From positions 1 to 8,076 of the forward strand of contig JAHIKV010000345.1 of NCBI GenBank assembly GCA_018897395.1: a DNA stretch of 8,076 nucleotides, read 5' to 3'. Both the position numbers and the translations under genes were made by a program. Numbering within the stretch: position 1 is the stretch's first letter; each line of letters opens with the position of its first letter. This document shows, in pieces, positions 1 through 5,673 of this stretch. This DNA comes from Planctomycetota bacterium (GTDB taxonomy: Bacteria; Planctomycetota; Planctomycetia; Pirellulales; Thermoguttaceae). The notes under the pieces are model-generated. The model did not search any database. It had not been told where the DNA came from and was given only the letters and a program-made list of their open reading frames with translations.

Positions 1-85
1 AGCCCTCAATCATTCTGACCATCACATCCTCGTCGCCGTCGATGTGCCAGCGCCGAACCCCAATGTCTGCCTCCGCGCTCCTCAC
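1..85 (-). CDS. Start of a further gene in the cluster (3' part outside the window)
   Basis: A GTG at 85-83 overlaps the stop of the zinc-ribbon gene as GTGA and opens a frame of 28 codons to the window edge without a stop. AGGGG lies 6 bases before it, and the arrangement repeats the ATGA coupling of the previous junction. The visible protein begins MRSAEADIGVRRWHIDGDED and is acidic in its middle. It is too short to assign to a family. An open frame of this length could arise by chance; the call rests on the overlap and ribosome site. Confidence 0.6.
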   Translation of the reverse strand, partial: MRSAEADIGVRRWHIDGDEDVMVRMIEG

Positions 86-1017
86 AGTATTCCCCTGCCA
101 GTCTCCGACTTCAGCAACGCGGCCAACTGCGAACCTGATTTCAGCTTCTCGATGAAGGAACACCCTTGCCCACTGGGCTGCCAGTGCGGGCAAGCCAGAA
201 AGTAGGTGTCGAGCAGCCCCATCGGCTGGCTTTTCTTCCGCAAGACCATGTGCTCACCATGCACTGGACAAGTCACCAGCTCGACGCCTTGCTTTCGCTT
301 GGACAAGTCTGACCTCAGGTCATCAACCCTGGTGGTGATGATTTCAGCAGTACCAGAGTCAGAAACAATGTGTCCGAATTCATCCGCATTGAGTGAGAAC
401 TCTGGCGCAGAGGCGTCCGTCATCAGCCGGTAGTCCGAGCGCTTCAAAGCTTCCGTGTGTTTGCAGGCTCGTATCTCCCCTTTGAGCACATACCACCCTG
501 TGCAGCCCCAGTAGAAATCTTTGGGGGTGGGCACGGCCAAATCGCGGCGCCACTGCAGCTTCATCTGGCGCGTGCACATCGGGCACTTCTTGCCCAGGGT
601 GTCTGCAAACGCGTTGTACTGAAGAACGTGAGTGGTGTGCAGGTCGACGTCGACCTTTTCAATCAACGCCTCGTTTTCCAGAATCTTTTCGGCCGCTTTC
701 ACTTCCTGGGCTTCTCCCAGTTTTCCCATCAGCTCGGCACGCTCCTCACTTAGGTCATGCCAGCGTCGGCGCTCTTGGTCAGAAAGACTGCCTCTGCTTT
801 GGGCCCTGTTGCGCAGGTGCATGACCTCGTCATTCACCTCGCGAAGGCGCTCCCGCTTCCGGCGCGACTCGTCCACAGCAGCCTCTTTGACGGCGCCCCC
901 TTTATCCGCAAAAGCGTTGTAGGCAGAACGAACGGTATCCACCACCGTGCTCACCACGTCCGCTACCACACCCATCAGGGTTCCCAGGCCATTCGCCAGC
1001 CAACTGAAGAAGCTCAT
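82..1017 (-). CDS. Tandem topoisomerase-type zinc-ribbon protein with hydrophobic N-terminal helix
   Basis: This 311-residue protein belongs to no family I can name. Residues 3-29 form a hydrophobic or amphipathic helix (FFSWLANGLGTLMG, then VVADVVSTVV) that may dock on the membrane; there is no cleavage site. Residues 43-125 are highly charged and helical, likely coiled coil. Two Cys-rich modules follow. The first has C145, C148, C172 and C185 (with H187), in the CPxC...WGC...C pattern of topoisomerase C-terminal zinc ribbons. The second has C250, H253, C276 and C286, with CPVHGEHMVLR and YFLACP, in the same pattern but with His as the second ligand. In topoisomerase I such ribbons bind DNA. 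The start overlaps the previous stop as ATGA, and GGGGGA lies 6 bases upstream. DNA or nucleic-acid binding at the membrane is inferred, not shown. Confidence 0.87.
   Translation of the reverse strand: MSFFSWLANGLGTLMGVVADVVSTVVDTVRSAYNAFADKGGAVKEAAVDESRRKRERLREVNDEVMHLRNRAQSRGSLSDQERRRWHDLSEERAELMGKLGEAQEVKAAEKILENEALIEKVDVDLHTTHVLQYNAFADTLGKKCPMCTRQMKLQWRRDLAVPTPKDFYWGCTGWYVLKGEIRACKHTEALKRSDYRLMTDASAPEFSLNADEFGHIVSDSGTAEIITTRVDDLRSDLSKRKQGVELVTCPVHGEHMVLRKKSQPMGLLDTYFLACPHWQPSGQGCSFIEKLKSGSQLAALLKSETGRGIL
92..96 (-). promoter_or_regulatory. Ribosome binding site of the last, partial gene
   Basis: AGGGG on the minus strand lies 6 bases before the GTG at 85-83, inside the last codons of the zinc-ribbon gene. 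It supports GTG as a genuine, translationally coupled start. Confidence 0.5.
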
Positions 1018-2000
1018 AGTCTGTCCCCCGAAAGGGCTCTCTCTTGTTGATGCAACCTCAAAGCCACCAACTTGTCTCGATGGGATTCATAAGACGTTAT
1101 GAGCGCTGCCTGGTTGATGGTTTTGTCAAAAACCAAGCCACCCAGTATCGCGGCAGGAATCGAAATCAACCCTCCATCCAAGGCGTACACGGCCGCCCCA
1201 ATCGCCTGCGTGGCGACGATGCGTTGGCTGCGCCGCGCCAGTGCCAGCTTGAACTCATCCATTGACCTGGACCCCACAGAAAGGCGATGCCCTTCATACA
1301 AGACCATGGCGGCCAAGGGCAGCAAGGGGTGGAAGTGCTCCCAGAATGAATTCGCCAATGAGGTATCGACGGTGTCTATCGCTGCCCCGACATGTGCCCG
1401 CAGGTCGGCGTCCGTGATTCCACTGTCCAAAACCAGGCCGCTGTCAGCCACCTCACCGGTGGCAAGAATCTGAATATCTGGATACCGCTCCAGCGCCGAA
1501 CGGATGTACCCCACACTGTCGGTGGCCTTCAACTGCAAATAGTCCACCGTTGTGCCGTCTTCACCCACGATGCGCAGGTCCCAGCCAGGCTGGTTCATCG
1601 ATTCGGCAACCACGGCGGTCTGCCCAGGCTCCAGGAGCAGCGGGCCCACCTGCTCACCAGCATTGAGTTTCTGCGCCACCAGATACTCAAAATATTTGCC
1701 CTTGGCAGTGTTGACAGCGCCTTGCAGGGCGTCGCCGCCGAGCGCAAACAGTTCAGACTCGTTCAGCGACGGATTGGTGTCTTGAATCGCTTTCAACAAC
1801 AGCGGGTCAATGTCTTCCACGCCATCCAGCGGACCTATCTGCACAGACGCAGCCGCCACGGACACGTCGAGCAACGACTCTCGGTTCGCGCGCAGATACC
1901 GGGCAAAGGCATTGTGAAAGGCCTCACCAGCCGGAATGGCGGTGTCGTGTGCGTACCGCCGGCTCATCTGCATGAGCCGCTGCGATGGGTGAAACTTCAT
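1014..2000 (-). CDS. PD-(D/E)xK-like (QxK variant) candidate nuclease with hydrophobic C-terminal segments
   Basis: This 328-residue protein has no named family that I recognise. The middle carries the spaced signature of the PD-(D/E)xK nuclease fold: a helix with E105 (KGKYFEYLV), then PGWDL with D141, and LQLKAT with Q156 and K158 fourteen residues on. The Gln in place of Asp/Glu is a known variant of this fold. YIRSALERYPDI follows, as a plausible helix after the core. The C-terminal half has Gly/Ala-rich hydrophobic stretches at about 226-235 and 266-291 that could meet the membrane, although D275 and other breaks make this uncertain. The N-terminal 90 residues are helical and unassigned. 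AAGGA lies 7 bases before the ATG at 2000, against 4 before an in-frame TTG at 2003, so ATG is preferred. It starts 14 bases after the coiled-coil gene and ends in an ATGA overlap with the next gene. Nuclease activity is inferred from motifs only. Confidence 0.85.
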   Translation of the reverse strand: MKFHPSQRLMQMSRRYAHDTAIPAGEAFHNAFARYLRANRESLLDVSVAAASVQIGPLDGVEDIDPLLLKAIQDTNPSLNESELFALGGDALQGAVNTAKGKYFEYLVAQKLNAGEQVGPLLLEPGQTAVVAESMNQPGWDLRIVGEDGTTVDYLQLKATDSVGYIRSALERYPDIQILATGEVADSGLVLDSGITDADLRAHVGAAIDTVDTSLANSFWEHFHPLLPLAAMVLYEGHRLSVGSRSMDEFKLALARRSQRIVATQAIGAAVYALDGGLISIPAAILGGLVFDKTINQAALITSYESHRDKLVALRLHQQERALSGDRL

Positions 2001-2007
2001 CAAGGCT

Positions 2008-2012
2008 TCCTT
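2008..2012 (-). promoter_or_regulatory. Ribosome binding site of the PD-QxK gene
   Basis: AAGGA on the minus strand is spaced 7 bases from the ATG at 2000-1998 and only 4 from the adjacent in-frame TTG at 2003-2001. The spacing favours ATG, giving 328 residues instead of 329. Confidence 0.6.
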
Positions 2013-2014
2013 TT

Positions 2015-2242
2015 TCAGGCTTTGCGAAGCTTGGCCAGCTCGGCCTTGACCCGCTGCAAGTCCGCCACCCAGCCTGATGTGGAAACCCCGTCCGGCTCCA
2101 GGCCCAAGCCCTCCTCGATGCGCGCGATGCGCTGTTCCAGGCCTTGCACAAACTGGTCCAAGCCGCCCAACACCTCTTCCACCATCAGCAGGTGCTGTTC
2201 CATTTGAGCGCGCAGGTCTTGCTGGGTCACGGATTCAAACAT
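2015..2242 (-). CDS. Small helical, probably coiled-coil protein
   Basis: This is a 75-residue protein of unrecognised family. Residues 6-48 are rich in Leu, Glu, Gln and Arg with hydrophobic residues spaced as in a coiled coil (for example LEQRIARIEEGLG). A Gly/Pro/Ser loop at about 49-58 is followed by a second short helix, with Lys, Leu and Ala prominent, to the end. The ATG at 2242 is preceded by AAGG 6 bases upstream, and the gene overlaps the methylase stop by 8 bases, which implies translational coupling. It has no cysteines, signal peptide or membrane segment. A role as an adaptor or oligomerisation subunit bridging the methylase to a partner is inference from its position and size. 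Confidence 0.8.
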   Translation of the reverse strand: MFESVTQQDLRAQMEQHLLMVEEVLGGLDQFVQGLEQRIARIEEGLGLEPDGVSTSGWVADLQRVKAELAKLRKA

Positions 2243-5200
2243 GGCCAGCCTTAGCCCGTGCCGCCAGCTTCTCGGCCAGCGTCAGGTGGTGGTCATTGAT
2301 GCGGTCGCCCTCGAAGACCGTGAACCAAGGCGCACTTTCCACGTCCTTGCCCCGGTCCTTGTCCCAAGTGACATTGAGCTTGGGCTTCTTGTTGTGGCGC
2401 AGGACCTCGGCGGTCATGAAGGGGCGGATGTTCAGGCGCACGCCGTCGTTGAGGTCGGGCTTCCAGCCGACGGGCTGCTCGGCCAGGGTCTTCCAGCGCA
2501 CGAAGATGTCGTAGGGCGGTTCACCTTCGAGGATGAGCTCCAGCCGGCGCTTCAGGTCCTGCGCGGCAGCCAGGCGGTTCTGGGCGCCGTCAATGCCTTC
2601 ACGCAAACCAGCCTCTTGCTGGCGAATCCAGTCGCCCAGGTAGGTGTGGATGAGTCGCTCCAGCTTCTTGTGGTCGAGCTGGTGATAGTTCACCAGCGCG
2701 GCGAAGCCGTCCTTCAGGCCGTCCCATACATGCCAGATGAAGGGGCGGTGCTGGAAGCGCTTGGCGTGTTGCTCAAAGAACTTGTCGCGCAGCCAGACGT
2801 CCAGGCCCTTGCCGGCGCAGTCGGAATCGGCAAGCAGCTTGTCAAGCACGGCAGGCTTCCAGCTGCCGGGCTGTACAGACTCCCAGGCTGCAATCAGCAG
2901 CTTGAGCAGGCGGTCATGCGCGGGCGCCTCACCGCGCACCGAGGGCAGGCAGACGATGCCGTCGTCATCGGTGTGTTCGGTCAACTGGTCACAGTGGGCT
3001 ATCCAGGTCCGGGCCTCGTCGGCCAGTTCCATCGCAGTGTCGGTCTCGGCCGGCCAGCGGTAGCCGGCTAGACGGGCAACGGCCACTTGAAGTGGGTCGG
3101 TGGCGGGCTGCGGGTGGCCGTGAAACAGCCATTGGGTCGGGTCGTCGGAATAAGGCGCGGGCAATCCAAATGGGTATCTGACAGAGGCTTCAGCGCTCCA
3201 CTCAGCCAAATCGAATGGAATCTTCGTAATTGTGTTGTTCGATGGCTTTAACGACTTGTCGATTCGGCGAATCTCTTCGGCGAACTTGGTCGATGAAGCG
3301 AAGCACCAAATGGCTGCCAAATCCTTCTCATCATTTGGAACAAGAACACAAGCGTTGTGGTCAAAAAACTCGCCTGTATAAAGCGTCACGGGTATAGCAC
3401 TCATCTGCGATACGAGAACACCGCGCTTCCCCCTCGCCTCGGTTCCAGACTTCCATCCGCCTAGCCTGCCTTCTGCCTTCAGCGCAAGGGCGTGACGCTG
3501 ATACCTGCCTTGTCCCTCCTCCCAATGTAGCAACCTCTCACAGCCACCGAAACTCTGAGTTTCTGGCACCGTCCCTCGCATTCCAAGCCATCCGTTGGAA
3601 ATGAGTTGGAGCTCCCAGAAGCACAGAGTGAATTGTGCATCGTCACTGGTGGCCAGTCCCTGAATGCTCCGGCTTCTCTCAGCGAGCAGGCTACTCGCTT
3701 GAGCCAGTCCGAGGATGATTCGTGCATCTGCAGAAGCACGCAAGTCTGCTTGCGACTCGCTCTGACAAGGTTGATTTCGCAGCGCCTCCGCTTTCATGGT
3801 CGGTGTCGCCGATGCCGACACATCCAGCCCTGTCAGGGCATGCCTATGTCCTGGTGCGCGAGTCTGTACTGTCGTAAGGGCTACGTTAACAACGTGCCCC
3901 GAAATTGTTTCGAACGCTCCAGGGCCGAGGGTTGAGACCATTGTTATGGTCCGTGAGCGGAGCAATTCATTGCGCTGCTTCTTGTAGCCTGGCTGAGTTA
4001 GCCAACTCTGGGGCGAGACAATTTGCACCACGCCCGCGCCCTGGTCAAGGCAGAGTTCCAGGCAGCGTTCCAAGAAGACGTTGGCGAGGTCGTTCTTAGC
4101 CTCGGGGTAGTGAGATTCGCAATAGTGCTTAAGGCTATCGCTCTGCTTGCTCCGGGCAAGGTACGGCACGTTGGTCACCACCAGGTGGTAGCGCCCATCC
4201 AGTAGCCGAGCCGCATCCAGCAGGCCTTTTGCAGTGAGCGCCAGGTCCCAGCTGTCGTCCTGCAATTCGCTGGCCTGGCCCCACAGAGTGGCTGGGCGCT
4301 CGGTGGCCAGGGCACGCCCCAGCAGGTCGCGCAGGGTGTCGAAGCTGGACGTGGCCAGGTCGTTCTTCAGGCTGCGCGCCGGGTCCAGCAGGCTGCCCAG
4401 CAGCGGTGCCTGGGCGAAGCTGGCGTGCAATAGGCGTAGTTCCTGGCGCAGGTAAGCGCCGTTGGAAGCGTCATCCGGCACCAGGGCCATCCAGTCCTCG
4501 GGCTTGGCTGCAACCTTCAGTCCGCAGCAGGCCACCTGTGGCGCAGGCATGTCGGCGCGCACGCCCAGTGGGTCGCCGTTCTCGTCCGGAAAGCGCCAAG
4601 CCGTCAAGGCCAGCGCAAAGACAGCGATTTCCACGCAGCGGGCGTCCAGCTCCAGGCCGTGCAAGTTGTCGACCAATACGGCATCTACCGCGTCCATCGC
4701 GCTCAAGCCCTCGGCCGTCATGCGCATGGGAACCAAGAGCAGGAATGCCGCCACCAGGAAGTGGCCGGAGCCGCAGCAAGGGTCGAGCAGCTTGATGTCC
4801 TCCAGCCGGTCAGGCCAGCCTTCGAACTGGCCGGCCGCTGGCGCGCCATCTTCCAGCGTGCGCAGGTAGGACAGCGGCACGGGACAGGTCTTGCCTGCGT
4901 GGCGCGTCACCCACCAGGCTCCGAGTGAGTTGTGGAGCAGGAAGTCCACCATGTAGGGTTCGGTGAAAAGCTGGGTGACGGCGGGCAGTTCGTCCGCGCC
5001 AATCTTCACCTCCGAGGCGTTGACCTCGTCCTTGCGCTTGGCCTGCCAGAACTGGTAGACCCAGCCCAGGCTGTCGCTGGCCTTGAACACCTCGGGCGGC
5101 AGCCCGGCCAGCAGGCGCTCCAACTCTCGCTGGTGCTCAGGTGCGAAGGCCAGCTCGAAGACGGGGCTCTGCGGCTTGAACACCTGGGGCAGCATACGGG

Positions 5201-5639
5201 CGGCCAGCTTGCCGGCCAGCTCCCACTTGGTCTTGGCACCCAGGTTCATTGCCGGGTCGGCTTCCTGCGCCAGGGCTTCGCAGTCGTCCAGCGAGACGGC
5301 AGCGCCGGGCTCCCACAACAACAGGCCGTTCTCGGCCAGAAATCGGGCAAACAGCATGCGGTGCCAGTGCTCGTAGGCGGTTTCCCATACCAGGTGCTGC
5401 AGGCCTTGGGTGTCATCGCTGGCCTTGGCATCGCCCAGGGCCCGGCCGTGGGCGCGCAGGCGGCGGCGCAGGGCCTTTAGGTCTTCAGTCAGGTAGTCAG
5501 GGGCCTTGGCTTCGCCTACAGCAATTTGGGCGAGCGCGGCGCGAGCGCCTTTCTCAGCCACATCGCGAGCGGCCTTAACTGTGTTCTCAAGCTGAGAGCG
5601 CAAGGATTTAGCCAGCGGCTGGTTGGCGTTCATGTTCAT
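2235..5639 (-). CDS. Large Eco57I/PglX-class adenine-N6 DNA methyltransferase
   Basis: This is a 1134-residue class I DNA methyltransferase expected to transfer methyl from SAM to adenine N6. Motif I, LLDPCCGSGHF, spans 284-294. The SAM-ribose acidic residue is probably E330 in LHGLELD. Motif IV is NVPY at 490-493, where most relatives have NPPY. Residues about 550-830 look like the target-recognition part, with a type I/IIG-like SNNTITKIPFD stretch near 800. The C-terminal part is helical and ends in a conserved-looking block (GWKPDLNDGVRLNIRPF near 1058). Length and layout match the large single-chain methylases of BREX (PglX) and DISARM (DrmMI) and type IIG enzymes. I see no obvious PD-(D/E)xK nuclease in the N-terminal 280 residues, so it is probably modification-only. 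The ATG at 5639 is chosen because AGGAAG lies 6 bases before it; the in-frame ATG at 5696 has no ribosome site and would overlap the GTPase gene. Its end overlaps the next gene by 8 bases. GC falls sharply over the recognition region. Confidence 0.9.
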   Translation of the reverse strand: MNMNANQPLAKSLRSQLENTVKAARDVAEKGARAALAQIAVGEAKAPDYLTEDLKALRRRLRAHGRALGDAKASDDTQGLQHLVWETAYEHWHRMLFARFLAENGLLLWEPGAAVSLDDCEALAQEADPAMNLGAKTKWELAGKLAARMLPQVFKPQSPVFELAFAPEHQRELERLLAGLPPEVFKASDSLGWVYQFWQAKRKDEVNASEVKIGADELPAVTQLFTEPYMVDFLLHNSLGAWWVTRHAGKTCPVPLSYLRTLEDGAPAAGQFEGWPDRLEDIKLLDPCCGSGHFLVAAFLLLVPMRMTAEGLSAMDAVDAVLVDNLHGLELDARCVEIAVFALALTAWRFPDENGDPLGVRADMPAPQVACCGLKVAAKPEDWMALVPDDASNGAYLRQELRLLHASFAQAPLLGSLLDPARSLKNDLATSSFDTLRDLLGRALATERPATLWGQASELQDDSWDLALTAKGLLDAARLLDGRYHLVVTNVPYLARSKQSDSLKHYCESHYPEAKNDLANVFLERCLELCLDQGAGVVQIVSPQSWLTQPGYKKQRNELLRSRTITMVSTLGPGAFETISGHVVNVALTTVQTRAPGHRHALTGLDVSASATPTMKAEALRNQPCQSESQADLRASADARIILGLAQASSLLAERSRSIQGLATSDDAQFTLCFWELQLISNGWLGMRGTVPETQSFGGCERLLHWEEGQGRYQRHALALKAEGRLGGWKSGTEARGKRGVLVSQMSAIPVTLYTGEFFDHNACVLVPNDEKDLAAIWCFASSTKFAEEIRRIDKSLKPSNNTITKIPFDLAEWSAEASVRYPFGLPAPYSDDPTQWLFHGHPQPATDPLQVAVARLAGYRWPAETDTAMELADEARTWIAHCDQLTEHTDDDGIVCLPSVRGEAPAHDRLLKLLIAAWESVQPGSWKPAVLDKLLADSDCAGKGLDVWLRDKFFEQHAKRFQHRPFIWHVWDGLKDGFAALVNYHQLDHKKLERLIHTYLGDWIRQQEAGLREGIDGAQNRLAAAQDLKRRLELILEGEPPYDIFVRWKTLAEQPVGWKPDLNDGVRLNIRPFMTAEVLRHNKKPKLNVTWDKDRGKDVESAPWFTVFEGDRINDHHLTLAEKLAARAKAGHV
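3160..4080. other. Low-GC island inside the methylase gene (target-recognition region)
   Basis: Hand counts of 60-base rows give about 45-55% GC in rows starting 3181, 3241, 3301, 3361, 3601, 3901 and 3961. Rows on either side in the same gene (3001, 4261, 5041) give about 68-73%. The reading frame continues through without interruption. The island corresponds to roughly residues 520-826, between the catalytic motifs and the conserved C-terminal part, where target recognition is expected. The simplest reading is recombinational replacement of the specificity segment from a donor with different composition; the edges are approximate. Confidence 0.65.
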
Positions 5640-5645
5640 GGGTGA

Positions 5646-5651
5646 CTTCCT
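5646..5651 (-). promoter_or_regulatory. Ribosome binding site that fixes the methylase start
   Basis: AGGAAG on the minus strand sits 6 bases before the ATG at 5639-5637. No comparable purine-rich sequence precedes the upstream in-frame ATG at 5696-5694. This places the methylase start 34 bases after the GTPase stop codon rather than overlapping it. Confidence 0.75.
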
Positions 5652-5673
5652 GTTCTTCTTTTCTTGATATGGC

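Noticed and set aside
2241..3071. Long plus-strand open frames, also at 1392-2207, 5707-6354 and 6890-7753
   Set aside because: They lie opposite well-supported minus-strand genes, show no recognisable motifs, and are typical antisense shadows in high-GC DNA.
3479..3739. Minus-strand frame of 86 codons inside the methylase
   Set aside because: It is nested in another frame of a gene with clear domain continuity and has no independent support.
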